This document shows positions 1 to 11,449 of a DNA stretch of 64,000 nt, piece by piece. The position numbers were made by a program, and so were the translations under genes. This DNA is from Trematomus loennbergii (lineage: Eukaryota; Chordata; Actinopteri; Perciformes; Nototheniidae). Under the pieces are notes generated by a model, which worked only from the letters and a program-made list of their open reading frames with translations, was not told the origin of the DNA and searched no databases. Position 1 is the stretch's first letter. Each line of letters begins with the position of its first letter. Location: the NCBI GenBank assembly GCA_012861695.1, contig JAAOOA010000160.1, positions 62,001-126,000 of the forward strand, written 5' to 3'.

Positions 1-443
1 CGACGAGTGGTTATGGATCGACGGTTAACTCGCTTTCTCTCTCGTCGATTGTGTTGCAGGTCGAGTCGCTGAATGTGCAGAGCTCATTTGCCGGTGAGTT
101 ATGCATTACCGATTTGTTTTATTTGTGACTTTTTGTTTTACAACCATCTAGCTATCGACAGACCTGGCAATAAAGCTAAAGTTGAGCTACTACAGCTACC
201 GGATGTGCATCCAAACCAATAATAGCGCTAGCATGCTAATGCTAACAAAATAAACAAAGGTATCCCCATGGCAAAGACAGCTAACGCCTCCAATGTATCT
301 TCTTTCTTCTCACTAACGATTTATGATTTGTTGAAGGGCTACTTTTGTTCATTGTTATTGTGTTTATATTGTGTTTACAGAAATATCTGGTTTGAGCGTA
401 CTGTCGGAACCACACTACCGTCGGCCTGCAGCTCGCCATGCGG

Positions 444-957
444 ATGGAAGGTCTCCTCTTACGGCAACAGCTCTTCCCAGGAATGTCTGGTGAACCTAAT
501 CCAGCCAGTGGGCCGAAACAAACAGGGTAAGGTTTACAGTGATCATTATAGTAATACTGTTCCCTGTTGCCATGTGCATTTATCATGGCATAGTCATTGT
601 AGTAGTTGTTCAAGTTATGCAACTGCAGCCATAATAACAATACAACATTTCATTACACAGTATCATATACATCTCATAAAATGTCATGAATACTGTGTTG
701 ACTTTATTATTTTTCCCTTTGTAGTTAAAAGGAAGCGGGATTCGTCATCTGGCCTTCTGAGTTATATGGAGAAAAGTGACGTGAGGGATGAAAGGCTACT
801 GGAGCAGGGCCAGGCGATGCTTCAGGAGGTGCATACTGCCAATACTGCCAATGCTGACTTCCTAAAGGTGTTCAGCAAAATTGAGGAGAACAGCCACTCA
901 ATGCTTGGCTTGGTAGACAGGATTGTGAAGGTGATGGAGACCAACAACAAGCGCTGA
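444..957 (+). CDS. Harbinger myb/SANT-like accessory protein, C-terminal part, spliced
   Basis: Exon one, from ATG 444 to about 526, reads MEGLLLRQQLFPGMSGEPNP and on. It ends at a GTAAGG donor. Exon two begins near 732 (acceptor ending at 731) and reads KRDSSSGLLSYMEKSDVRDE, then a charged helical segment ending VMETNNKR and stop at 957. In known Harbinger elements the accessory protein carries a myb-like DNA-binding domain and helps import the transposase into the nucleus. Only the acidic, coiled C-terminal region is seen here; the DNA-binding part would lie upstream. An upstream exon at about 60-93 (after TTGCAG, before GTGAGT) is possible. The exon joins are my reading, and a one-base error could shift them. 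Confidence 0.5.
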
Positions 958-1062
958 CTTTTTTTTTGTATGTAAATGTTCATACTTTTTTTGTTCATAC
1001 CTTTTTTTACACACATTCTTTTTTTTCCACATTATTATAGTATATAAAGTATATTCTCCACA

Positions 1063-2290
1063 CTTTTTTGAATAAATCTTGTTTATATACGAATATTGTC
1101 CATACTTGTCTTTGATTTGTATATAAAATACACAAAAGTCCTATGTCTGATATTATAGTTTCATATGATCTTACTTACAATATCCCCCCCATGCACTACA
1201 CAATAGTCTTGAATTTTCATATATTACATATATGCTACATTCTCTTATTTCTTATTTCATGATATAAAGGCAAACATATCTCGATGCAAAGTGTAAGCTG
1301 CTCTGCTTTTCTTTACATTTAAATTAGTATTATAGATTGAAATTGGACAATTCAAACATTATGACTTAGCTCATAGCAAACATAAATCATATACTGGATT
1401 TTACGTAAACTCTTAATTCCTCTGATAGCAAGAATAGCAATTTCAATGTTTGTTTTTCACAATGTATATACATTACCAGAACTAAAGCAAGCTCAATTTT
1501 TACATTTTGATCTTCCAAATGTTTCTGTATTGCACACATAAATACACATAAAAATACTGAACTCATTTTTGGGAGAGGTTACAGTAGTAGATTTAAACAT
1601 CTCTAATTTATATTTAAAATGCATACCAAAACATCTTAAACAAACGAAAAGAATGTCAATATGCTCTTTTTCTTAATGTTCAAATACGGTGCAGCCACCC
1701 GGTGGTGGTTTTCGAATGATGTCCATAATAAAATGCCATAACAGAAAAATGTATTAATACTTGTATCCTGCGATGTCATGTCCTCATAGAAGGGTCAAAG
1801 GTCAGAGAGCAGTCATGGGTTGGCTAGTTGACTGCTTATTTATTTTTTGGAATAAATCTTGTTTATATACGAATATATACTTGTCTTTGATTTGTATATA
1901 AAATAAACAAAAGTCATGTCTGATCCATTGATGTTATTGGGAAAAAGGATAGGCATGATACAATTAGATCAACTCATTTTACCAGTGTTATCCATTATTA
2001 CAATCATTTAAGCTTTATTAGTTCCATGTTTAATATGGGCAATGAGTTTTGCAATAAACATTGAACCAGTCCGGCCCTCGACTAGTACCGATTTTTTAAT
2101 TTTGGCCCACTGTGTATTAGAGTTAAGAATATAGTCTAAACCGTTTGGGTATGCACTTTTTCTATAAGAATATAGTCTAAACAGTTTGGGTATGCACTTT
2201 TTCTATAAGAATATTGTTCATACCTGTTTGTATCTAGATTCTGTGATTTGTATACAAAATAAACACAATTCAAGTGTGATCCAGTGATTT
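1063..2290. repeat. Internal AT-rich repeats of the Harbinger element
   Basis: A block containing AATAAATCTTGTTTATATAC followed by TTTGATTTGTATATAAAATA occurs at about 1070-1150 and again at about 1851-1925. A weaker third version lies at about 2205-2290. A separate 41-bp unit beginning AAGAATATAGTCTAAAC is duplicated in tandem at 2125-2206. The blocks lie between two convergent genes and carry AATAAA, so they may serve as 3' ends. That role is inference. Confidence 0.6.
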
Positions 2291-2346
2291 TATTGTAAAA
2301 AAAAAGAGACATGATACAAAATAGATCAGGTTTAACTGCAGTAATA

Positions 2347-3424
2347 TTAGTGGTCCTCCATGTTGAAATAGTCCATCAATGCGGATCTAACGTCAGCTCC
2401 TTCTTGTCTACCATTATCTGGAAAGGGGTGTAAAGGGGGTTGGTTGTACACAAGACGTTCATGGCAATCTTCAGTGAAGTTGTCACTATGTGCCTCACAT
2501 ATGTTGTGTAGTACACAGCAAGTCACGGTCATTAATTTGCTGAGCTCCAGCTCGCAGTCGTTCCTTTTTAGGAGGCACCTCCATCTTCCTTTTAGCCTTC
2601 CAAAAGCCATCTCAACAACCGAACGTGCACTGCTCAGCCTGTAGTTGTAGGTGTGCTGTTCAGGGGTCAGTCTCCCAGTGTCCGAAAATGGTTTCATTAG
2701 CCATCTTTGCATTGGATAGGCTGGGTCACCAATCAGGTAATGTCCCACATCACAGCCAGAGATGGTCATTTTGTTTTGGCCTAGCAACACTCCATCACTG
2801 ATAGCCACCCAAAGATTGGATTGTTTTAGCACTCTAGCATCATGTACACTACCTGGGTCGCCAACACACACATCCCAGAACATCCCCCTGCCATCAACAA
2901 CAGCCTGTAGAACAACAGAATGCCATCCTTTTCTGTTATAATAGTCCTTGGGATATTTTGTGGTGCTAAAATAGGGATGTGGCTTCCATCTATTGCACCA
3001 ACGTGGTGCTCTTTTGAAAAAAGTGGCCATTTCCACCAACTTCTCCACATCAGGAAATTGGATATGTAGTGGAAGCAGCATTTCCATGGTTGCCCTGCAG
3101 AAATCCTGAACACAAAGGCAAACGGTGCTTAGGCCTACCCCGAAAAGATGGCTGATGGTCCTGTATTCACCTCCGGTGGCCAGCTTCCAGAGGGCAATTG
3201 CAACCGTTTTCTATTGGGTATACACAGACGGTAATTTGTGTTCTTCTCCCCAAAACGCCGCTGACCTGGTTGCAGATGTAGTCAAAGGACTCCCTGGACA
3301 CGCGGAAATTCTGCATGAATTGCAGAGGGGAGAAGTCTGAAGCAATGGTGTCCCACCAGTCGGAAGATCTGGGCTGTGTCCAAATAACACGCGACATCCG
3401 CCTTTCCGCCAGCTTCAACATGAT
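2347..3424 (-). pseudogene. PIF/Harbinger DDE transposase (HARBI1-like), main exon, frame-broken
   Basis: Read on the - strand from 3424 down to the stop at 2347-2349. The N-terminal part includes WDTIASDFSPLQFMQNFRVS. A second frame then gives ATGGEYRTISHLFGVGLSTV, typical of the helix-turn-helix region before the catalytic core. Catalytic landmarks are AIDGSHIPI (first Asp), DPGSVHDARVL (second Asp) and SVVEMAFGRLKGRW (the Glu). AIDGSHIPI is in a different frame from the residues on both sides, and two further single-base shifts lie near 3190-3230, so no continuous protein can be read. In intact elements this enzyme cuts and pastes the transposon. The frame breaks could be decay or base-deletion errors like those in abcc1. 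Confidence 0.85.
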
Positions 3425-3562
3425 CTGTGGAAATAACATTGAGAATCAGTTTTAATGTTATACCATAGTAATTAATGCTGCAAAGCTGGGTATGTTGAGC
3501 TTGGCGCATGCAGAGGCTAACAACAGCTAGCTCTAACGCCATCGAATAGGACGTATATTTAC

Positions 3563-3733
3563 CTTCTTTCTCCTAACGGATCGTCGTTGAAGTTGATGAT
3601 GATGATTGTAAAGAAGTCTTGAATGTAACATGTAACGACTGAAGTTGGTAGTAAAGTCGTCCCATTTGTACCATTTGTTCCATTTCGTTTCGACAGAGCA
3701 AAACCACAGTAGCGCTTCAATACAATCTGCCAT
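3563..3733 (-). pseudogene. First exon of the Harbinger transposase gene
   Basis: An ATG-initiated segment on the - strand begins MADCIEALLWFC and continues through YMLHSRLLYNHHHQLQRR to RRKK, followed by a GTAAAT donor at 3562. The acceptor for the main exon is CCACAG (3430-3425 on the - strand). A short basic first exon followed by one large catalytic exon is common in vertebrate Harbinger transposases. Its reading frame is open, but the downstream exon is broken. Confidence 0.6.
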
Positions 3734-3947
3734 TGTTGTTGTCGATGTGAGGGGTTTCCGCGCGGTTTGGCTTTATGAAGCAGGCACGCAAACGGTTACG
3801 TCATGACGCAAACGATGACGCAATGACGCAGCACCAGTCGGACTCTGAGCGGTGTGAAAAGAGCCGGAGCTAACCGAAGTACCGGTTCTGAACCTGAAAA
3901 GCTCTAGCACGGAGCTTGAACCGGAGTTGCGTTGGTGTGAAAGGGGC

Positions 3948-4317
3948 ATCAGAGTAACCTACAGTTAACTTAACTGCTGGAGAAGAAAGATCAGGGGGGG
4001 GGGGGAGAGCTGTGGCTGATGGATTAGGTGTGTAAACAAACAGCTGATCACCTGAGAGCTGCCGTTTCATTCAGGCTGTTTAAAAAAAAACAACGGTCTG
4101 ATTTTAACAACTCAATGTGTGATTGTTATAGCAGTAATATTAGACACTAATAATACAGTAAACTATTAACACTGTACATATTATTGTTTGCCCGTGGGAT
4201 TAGGATTATCGGTAGTGAGAGCCGTGCTGCATTTTCCTCCGGTTGGATGTGATATAAAAACAAACCGATTATTTTTGTAGTTGTAAACTCGCGTGGATTA
4301 AACTACATGTATTAGTG
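3948..4317. other. Intergenic DNA, nothing recognised
   Basis: AT-rich sequence right of the Harbinger end, with a short G run near 3993-4002. No coding or RNA signal and no clear repeat boundary. Confidence 0.5.
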
Positions 4318-4835
4318 CTTTCATTTCAATTCGGCGAACATATGATACATTAAATGATCGTGAGGATGATGATTACAAATCGTTTGTATGAGCCGGTCTG
4401 CATTTCCTGACAAAAAACATAACGATGGTTTTGTACTTACACCAACGTGGATTAACATTAACATTATTTTTGTTAAATAAAACATGATGATGTTTTGTAA
4501 ATGATTACATGTCTCTTATTTAGCACAGAATATGATCCTATCCGTGACATATGGATCTTAACAAATATCCGCTATATCAGATACCTCTACTGTAGATCTA
4601 TCAGCTGTTTATTTTTTATTTCACATGAGTTCCACTGTGGCAGCTTTTTAATCACTGCTCCCCCTGGTGGATCCATGATCCATTGCAGCGGTTTCATTAT
4701 AATTAAATGTATTTATCAAGGGGGCGTATCAAGTCCTGCGGGGGTTTTCCTTTTCAGCAGGGGCCCGCCCCGTGCAGATCACGGACCCGCACGGGTAGCG
4801 TGTGAAATGAAGTGCTACATCTGTATTTGAGTGTT
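4318..4835 (+). repeat. Dispersed repeat, inverted partner at 52095-52575
   Basis: The stretch holding ATTCGGCGAACAT, GATCCTATCCGTGACATATG, GTGGATCCATGATCCATTGC and TTTATCAAGGGGGCGTATCA recurs in reverse orientation at 52095-52575 inside a piggyBac-like element. Divergence is moderate. No ORF with recognisable homology is present. The two copies lie 48 kb apart in opposite orientation. Confidence 0.75.
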
Positions 4836-5229
4836 TGCCCCATTTGAGAGGCAACAGAGGACGCATGGACAACTGGAATCCTTTTTCCTTTTCTTTATTT
4901 CAAATTTTCAAGGACACATTAGGATTCTTTCAGGTTGAAAACCTTTAAAAAATACCAAAGGACAAAATAAATCAATAGAGCATGTTTTGCTTTGCAATTT
5001 ATTTAATATATTATTACCTAAATTAATCAGTAACCAGTATTTTACTCAAACTCAATGTATTTAATAGTTAAATAAGTACTTTAATTGACCTGGTTCCCCA
5101 CAACCACACATTTGCCATATGTGACCCGCTCTATCGAAATCAGTCGGAAGTCGCAACGGCTCATTTCAAAATAAACGTGGATTTGCGTAAAAAACTAGTT
5201 TTTCGGGTTCGGTGTTTTGTTTGATTTTA

Positions 5230-5760
5230 ACTAAACAAAGTCTTGGCTTTCAGAATATGAAACTTTTATTTCCAAAATCACACGATAAATAAATGTTTGA
5301 AGCTTGTAAAGGGAAGATGACAGCTCTCACTCGCCACTCTGCTCTTCCACAGCGCCGCCCCCTCCCTCCTGCTGAAATTATGAATGTAAGGCGTATAGTA
5401 ATCATAGATAACACGGCAGGGTCCGTTACAGTTGTTTTCATCTGATTTCAAATAAACAAGTCTTGGCTTTCAGAATATTAAACTTGTTTCGGCAAATTCA
5501 GATGATAAATACAACTTTGAAGCTTTATTCATAAAAAGTATTTTAATTTGTTTTGTAAAGCACTTTGAATTGTCGCGTACAGAAAAGTGCTATATAATAA
5601 ATTTGCCTTGCCTTGCTTTGCCTTGCCTTGCCTGCCTTGCCTTGCCACGCCACGCCACGCCTTGCCTTGCAACGCCTTGCAACGGCATAATTACAAGCGG
5701 AGAACGGAGTAACTTGACGTCACAGCAGGAGTAACAACAGCCGGTGTTTCTTGTGAGCGT
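5230..5760. repeat. Dispersed repeat modules shared with 53640-53845
   Basis: The motif AAGTCTTGGCTTTCAGAATA occurs at about 5240, 5459 and 53710. From about 5406 the similarity extends through ACGGCAGGGTCCGTTACAG to ACAACAGCCGGTGTTT. It is interrupted here by a LINE-like tail (GTAAAGCACTTTGAATTG, then GTGCTATATAATAAA) and a TTGCC/ACGCC microsatellite at about 5604-5690. The 53-kb copy lacks that interruption and so serves as the empty-site version. Confidence 0.75.
5604..5690. repeat. (TTGCC)n / (ACGCC)n microsatellite
   Basis: Imperfect pentanucleotide repeats directly follow a LINE-type 3' tail. This fits a simple-repeat tail of a truncated non-LTR retrotransposon. It also generates a spurious low-complexity ORF on the - strand. 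Confidence 0.85.
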
Positions 5761-5865
5761 TTTCCCCGGAAACAAAACACAATACACACAAACGCAAAAT
5801 ACACAAACACACACACACATTCACACACTCGCGAGCTTCCCCCAGACCAGTAATCCAAAGCAGTA

Positions 5866-8703
5866 ATGTCACTCTCCAAAGGTCTAAAGAGGAAAGTTGA
5901 CGGTGAAAACAGGGCATTTAAGAGGACTGGACAGCGAACTATGCGTTCATCCTACCTGGTTTCATCAATGCAAGCCGTTGTGTCTTATCTGCAATGAAGT
6001 TGTGGCTGCTTGCAAAGAATACAATATTAAGCGGCACACGAGACAAAGCATGACACCTTCAAAGTGGCCTTTCCACCCAAGACAGTAGAGATGGCAAATC
6101 CGGATCCTTTTACGGACTCAGGGTCTCTGAGTCAGTCATTGAAGAGATCAGGATCATACGAGTCATTTGAGTCATATGAGTCAGCATCACCAAGACCGTA
6201 GAAATCCTATCGGTGAAACCGAAAAGTTGATGCATTTCACGAGCATATTATTATTCCATATATTTGAATATATATATATATTTGTATATATATATATATA
6301 TATATATAATATCTGCATGTATATTTTCTATTTCGACATGTATATTTTATATTTTATATTTTATTTTTATTTCTATTCTTGTATATTTTGTAGTTTTGTT
6401 TTATTGTAAAATGCCTTTTATGCTGCTGTAACAACAATTTCCCAATTTGGATCAATAAAGTACTATCTATCTATCTATCTATTAAACTGACGTTATATTA
6501 ACCTCCGCTACACAGTGTATTTTGCTTTAATAAAAATGTTGATCACAAAAAAAAGGGTTATTTTGCGATTTGGCAAATCTGAGTCTGCTGTTGACTCGTG
6601 CATGAGGACGAGTCTGCTGGATCTCTGGATCTGCTGCTATATGGTTACGGCTCCGAGTCCGCACGGGTCTGATCCGCTGTGTGTTGCAGCGAGTCAGGAT
6701 TTGCGAATCTGCGAATCTGCGAGTGAGTCTGCGAGTCTGCGAGTCTGCGAGCGAGTCTGCGAGTCTGCTCGTGCATAGCGCGGGAGCCGGGTGCTGGAGG
6801 AGGGGCTATGCTCGTGCACATGACGAGATCGCTAGATCTGCTATGCTATTACGGTTAGGAGCCGTCGGCTCCTCTGAGTCCCCACGAGTCTGCAGGAAGT
6901 TTCACTGATCCGCGTCCCCTCCCCTGAGCCAAACGATAACTTCTGGCAGGCAGCTATCCTGTATACTTGCTAAAGGGTAGGTAGATGGACTGGGGTACGT
7001 TGTAATGTGATTTTACATGTTATAAAGAGAGTAGCGAGTGACGCAATTTATAGTTTTAATTTGTACGTCACACCAAGTGTGGGACTCAAGGACTCGGGTT
7101 AATGGAGAGGGGAGACTCGTCACGACCAGCTCATTTCTAGGATCCGGGTTAATGATCCGGATGAATCAGGACTCGCCCATCTCTACAAGACAGAGGCACG
7201 AAAGCGCAAGATTGAAGCACTGACAGCAGGTTATGCGCACAGCAGCAGGATCCTGGTGCGAGGCCTCACAGCCCAACAGAAAGTGACAACTGCGTCCCTA
7301 AAGGCGTCGTGGGTGCTCGCAAAGCACAACCCCATTCACTGACGCAGAGGTTTTCAAGGAGGTGATGGTGACTGTTTTGGAGGAACTGGCCACCGACAAG
7401 TCCATGGATGGTGTCATTGCGTCAGTGAAACAGGTGTCCCTCTCTGCGAGGTCCGCTACACGCCGCATAGAAGCACTGTCGGACGCTGTGCAGGGGGTAA
7501 TTATCAAGGTCTCAGTCAAGCCAATTACTTTTCCTTAGCCATTGACGAGAGCACTGACAGTACAGATGTAGCCCAGTTGTTAGATATTTTGATGGAAAGG
7601 AGTTCAGGGAAGAGCTGCTGTCTCTTATTAGAAGGGCACACCACTGGGGACATTATATTTACGAAACTGGAGAGTTGTTTAGGCTGCATTCATTGTCATT
7701 TGAGAGGGTTAACCTAATCGTGACAGACGGGGCTCCTGCTATGGTGGGAAAGCACAGAGGTCTGGTAAGCAGGTTGAAGGAGCACGCCCCCCAAATGCAT
7801 GGACTGCACTGTCTCATCCACCAGAGTGTCCTTTGCGCCAAACTCAGTGGTGAGCTAAAGGAAGTTATGGACAAAGTGATGCGTGTCATTAATTTTGTCA
7901 GGGTACATCAAGCACCCAGCATCGGCTTTTCCGACAACTTGTGGCTGAGTCAGAAGAGGCCACCCACGATGACCTGCTGCTTCACAATGACGTGCGCTGG
8001 TTGAGCAAAGGGAAAGTGTTGGACCGCTTCTGTGCGCTACTGGATGAGGTCAAGGCGTTTCTTAGATTGAGCAAGATTAGGGCAGCAGCTGACCACCTTG
8101 CCCTTCTGGGAGACGAAAAGTTCATGTCCAATGTAACATTTTTAGCGGATATATTTGGCCACCTAAACCAGCTTAACCTGCAGCTACAGGGGAGAGGCAA
8201 AACCATAGTGGACATGGTTGAAAAGCTTGAATCCTTCACGAGGAAGCTGGAGTTGTTCGAGTCAGACATATCCACTGGCAGGCTCCTCCATTTCAGTACA
8301 CTAAAATCACAGGCACTGGGACAAGTGACAGAGCTTATGGTGGACTTCATCAAGCAGCTACGGGCCAACTTCACGTCAAGGTTTGAGGACTACTCCATCC
8401 CAAAATACATCATTGCCTTTGTATGCGATCCTCTCACAGTCCGACCAAGTGGAGACTTCACCTCCCAGGCGAAACAAATGATCCCCTCCTTAGACGAGGC
8501 TGCATTAGAAATGGAGCTAATTGCTTTTCAAACAAGCTCCCTGGTCAGCGATGCGCTCAGAAGTGCGGAGTCTGTGAGTGCCTTTTGGGTGGGAAGCTCA
8601 GAGGAGTATAGCACGATCAATGTTCCCTTCCACCTATACATGCGAGTCGTCCTTTTCTTCAATGAATGCGATAAAGACGCACGAGAGGAATCGATTGACG
8701 CAT
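5866..8703 (+). pseudogene. hAT transposase (GTF2IRD2/ZBED-like clade), split by an insertion
   Basis: From ATG 5866 (MSLSKGLKRKVD) the N-terminus carries a zinc-finger-like segment, KPLCLICNEVVAACKEYNIK. The coding sequence is interrupted at 6086-7185 by a smaller hAT. With one copy of the 8-bp duplication discounted, the reading frame passes straight across the junction. Later landmarks are VRGLTAQQKVTTASLKASWV, HGLHCLIHQSVLCAKLSGEL and NDVRWLSKGKVLDRFCALLD, which are typical of this hAT clade. The longest open piece is 7941-8705. Several frame breaks (near 5915-5960, 7325 and 7510) rule out a functional protein. Such enzymes normally carry out cut-and-paste transposition with 8-bp duplications. 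Confidence 0.85.
6086..7185. mobile_element. Non-autonomous hAT inserted in a hAT transposase, 8-bp target duplication
   Basis: The duplication CAAGACAG lies at 6078-6085 and again at 7186-7193. The ends are TAGAGATGGC on the left and the complement of TAGAGATGGGCG on the right, both followed by GGATCC/CCGGATC motifs. The 1100-bp interior codes for nothing recognisable. It holds a (TA)n tract at about 6266-6308, a LINE-like tail ending in (CTAT)n at about 6420-6482, and a GAGTCTGC short tandem repeat at about 6715-6772. Confidence 0.93.
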
Positions 8704-8860
8704 AAAAACCTTGAGAACTGCCTGCGGATTAAAGTGACGTCCATATCACCAGATATCCAAAAAATAGCGACCGATGGGAGATGTCAGTTTTCACATTAAG
8801 TGAGTACCAAGCCTGTCGTAATTGTATTTAATAGCCTAATTATATTTTTGAATTAATAGG

Positions 8861-9530
8861 GGCGTTCACACCAAGTTCTTTTCCCACAATAGTTCATGAG
8901 AACTCAGTTCATGAGAACTCTTTTAGTTCTGATGAACTAAAGCAGATCGCGTTCACACCGCAATGAGTTCCTGGGGGTGGATTAGGCAAATGAAGCCTCT
9001 GACGTCACTTCTTCTTCTTCTGCTTTGGGTTTACTGGCAGGCCGCAAACCACTTCACGGCGTATACTGCCACCCGGAGTCCCCGGCCGGAAGTCCCCGGC
9101 CGGAAGTCCCCGGAATTGGGGACTGGCTTCAGTAGAAGCTACTGGGACTCCCAGCAGCTTCTACTGAAGCCTTCCGAGTAAATCACCAGAACGCAGACAC
9201 CTCCTCATCTCCACCGCTCCCATGTTTTCTTTTGTGTTGCCATAAGTTAGTCTCTCTGCGTTTGTGCACTGGGCTAATGCTAATGCTAAGGATGATAAAA
9301 TAGCGGCTTCACAAAACTTTTTGGAGTTTTACGGGGCGTGGTTTGCAATCCGCCCAGCCAATCAGACATAGGAACCTTTTTCTCCCACGAAAGTCCCTGC
9401 TCTCTAGCAGGGACTGAAAAGGGGGTAAAAATGGTTCTGATGAACTAATTTAGTTCAGGGGGCTTTTTGGTGTGAATGCAAATATATCTGAGTTCTGATG
9501 AACTATTGTGGGAAAAGTACTGAACGCGCC
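8861..9530. mobile_element. MITE family M1 (GCGTTCACACC ends), copy A
   Basis: The left end GGGGCGTTCACACC and the right end ...GGGAAAAGTACTGAACGCGCC are roughly inverted, and both are followed inward by TTTTCCCACAATAGTTCAT. The interior has GACGTCACTTCTTCTTC, a 47-bp near-perfect palindrome at 9125-9171 and CTAATGCTAATGCTAA. No coding potential. I could not settle the target duplication. This copy is clearly more diverged from copies B and C than those are from each other. Confidence 0.85.
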
Positions 9531-10020
9531 AAATGGCTCATTGTAATTATTATCGTGTTTGCTTTTGTCGTTTCAGGAGCATATGCACCACCACTCCTCG
9601 CCCTCCATGATCAAGCGGCTCCTCCAATTTTGTTGTCAATATTTTGACTGAACTTTGTTACTGTTCACATATAAGTAAACATTACGTTTGAATGATTTAG
9701 TGAGCTGGTGTTATTTTTTTCAAACCACACACCGAATGTTGGCTATTTCAGCACCACGCGCAGTCCACCTATTGATCCACTATCAGCGTCAGTGCACCCC
9801 GTTGCCTGATTGTGCCTGTGCTGTATGTCATTCACTCTCAACATGGATAAAAGTACAATAAGCATTCTTCAGGTGTAGGTAGATTCTCTATTCGGACATT
9901 ATAGCCTATATGTGCGACTGTCGGTCCGATGTTGTAAAAAAAAAGAAAAAAAAAACAAAATAATATTTTATTTTTTATTCTCAAAATTACGGGCCAAATA
10001 TTATTGCATGGTCTGTACTG
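9531..10020. other. Tail of the hAT element and A-rich DNA
   Basis: Sequence after the MITE that probably continues the hAT 3' untranslated region (a duplicate-free continuation from 8860). It includes an imperfect poly-A tract at about 9938-9957. No ORF of interest. Confidence 0.4.
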
Positions 10021-10090
10021 AACTAAAGTGTTCTCATGAACTAAGTTCTCATGAAACTTTGTGGGAAAAGTACTGCGGTGTGAAAGCGCC
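10021..10090. mobile_element. MITE family M1, terminal fragment
   Basis: Only the end survives: TTCTCATGAACTAAGTTCTC followed by GGGAAAAGTACTGCGGTGTG and AAAGCGCC. This matches the right ends of copies A and B. Confidence 0.8.
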
Positions 10091-10185
10091 TATTGCTTTT
10101 TTGTCGAGGGAACCCGAGCGCAGCTTATTTCCGGGTTTTAGGACGCGTCACTGCACCACTTTATACCCTTTATACACATGCATAA

Positions 10186-10857
10186 GGCGCGTTCACACCG
10201 CAGTACTTTTCCCAATTTAGTTCCGATATAGTTCCGAAATGTTGCGTTCACACCAAAAAGAGCCGGAACTAAAATTCATGAGAACCTTTTTTACCCCCTT
10301 TTCCGTCAGTTTTCCGTCCCTGCTAGAGAGCAGGTACTTTCGTGGGAGAAAAAGGTTCCTATGTCTGATTGGCTGGGCGGATTGCAAACCACGCCCCGTA
10401 AAACTCCCAAAAAGTTTGTGAAGCGGCCATTTTATTATCCTCGCATTAGCATTATTAGCATTAGCATTAGCCCAGCGCAGAAACGCAGAGAGACTAACTT
10501 ATGGCAACACAAAAGAAAACATGGGAGCGGTGGAGATGAGGAGGTGTCGGCGTTCTGGCGATTTACTTGGAAGGCTTCAGTAGAAGCTGCTGGGAGTCCC
10601 AGCAGCTTCTACTGAAGCCAGTCCCCAACTCCGGGACTTCGGGCGGCAGTATACGCCGTGAAGTTGTTTGCGGCCTGCCAGTAAACCCAAAGCAGAAGAA
10701 GAAGAAGTGACGTCAGCGGCTTCATTTGCCTAATCCTCCCCCAGGGACTTATTCCGGTGTGAACGCGATCTGTCCTTAGTTCATGAGAACTAAAGAGTTC
10801 TCATGAACTAAGTTCTGATTAACCTTTGTGGGAAAAGCACTGCGGTGTGAAAGCGCC
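10186..10857 (-). mobile_element. MITE family M1, copy B, inverted
   Basis: Complete element with ends GGCGCGTTCACACCGCAGTA and the complement of GGCGCTTTCACACCGCAGTG. The interior palindrome lies at 10573-10619. It is in opposite orientation to copy C at 12978-13432 and is nearly identical to it over the shared part. Flanking DNA from 10858 to 11106 is shared with copy C in inverted form as well, so B and C are not independent insertions. Confidence 0.88.
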
Positions 10858-11106
10858 TATAAACTTCACAGCAGGCGGAACTTGTCATAAAGTCGCGAAA
10901 ATAAAGCCCACCCATTTAGAGGGAAGATATGATTGGTCAATTGTACTGTCATTTGACATTACTCTCTCGTTGAGTTACTAGGGCCCTCTGTGAATTTACA
11001 GCAGGACCACCAATCAGCTCCTGTCTTCACATAACTTGCAGAGAGGGCTAAAGGAGCTTCTTTAATTTAACCCTTCACATTCCAACAGAAACTGAACAGG
11101 CAGATT
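10412..11106. repeat. Left arm of the long inverted repeat around abcc1 exon 1
   Basis: The reverse complement of this stretch matches 12729-13432 nearly base for base. In the pieces I aligned by eye there were about 2 differences in 70 bases, and fewer in the MITE interior. The arm covers about two thirds of a MITE plus about 250 bp beyond it. The loop between the arms (11107-12728) contains abcc1 exon 1. Confidence 0.92.
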
Positions 11107-11284
11107 CGAAGGATTTATTTATTTGGAAATGTTATTTTAAATACAATTAAATCAAGTTATTTTGGTAAAACTAATGAAAAATATTTTTAATTAAAAAAAA
11201 GATATATATATATTTTAAAAAAAAAATTAGTGAGAGTTATTAGAATATCTTAGGAGGGCCTAGAGGGCCTTGACGGCTCGCCAC
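10858..11284 (-). mobile_element. hAT-type non-autonomous element, terminal part
   Basis: On the - strand the sequence ending near 11284 begins CAGTGGCGAGCCGTCAAGGC, a terminus common among fish hAT elements. MITE copy B appears to sit in or next to it. The other terminus was not found. Confidence 0.45.
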
Positions 11285-11449
11285 TGGTCACTGCTAGCTT
11301 TACGAAACGCGCAGAGAAAAACATAAAAAGCATTAAAGAAATGTGGGTGGGATTGTTAATCTTAAGAATCTAGCGTTATTTTAGTTTTTTAAACTATTGG
11401 ATTGATGAAGAAGATTTAGGTTTTTATTTTTTATTTTGCTTGTGTTCAA

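Larger units (their letters stand above)
1..3947. mobile_element. PIF/Harbinger DNA transposon, left end outside the window
   Basis: Two convergent genes with the usual Harbinger layout are visible: a small myb/SANT-like accessory protein on the + strand (about 444-957) and a DDE transposase on the - strand (2347-3733). The right end appears to be the GC-rich stretch ending near 3947 in GGTGTGAAAGGGGC, which looks like an inverted-repeat end. Its partner would lie left of base 1, so the terminal repeat and target duplication cannot be confirmed. Between the genes lie about 1.4 kb of AT-rich DNA with repeated polyadenylation-like blocks. The transposase has several frame breaks, so this copy is probably inactive. 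Confidence 0.75.

Noticed and set aside
281..640. 119-residue ORF on the - strand
   Set aside because: Antisense shadow of the Harbinger accessory gene and its intron; no protein-like features.
5590..5820. Arg/Gln-Ala-rich and Cys-Val-rich ORFs on the - strand
   Set aside because: Produced by TTGCC and CA simple repeats.
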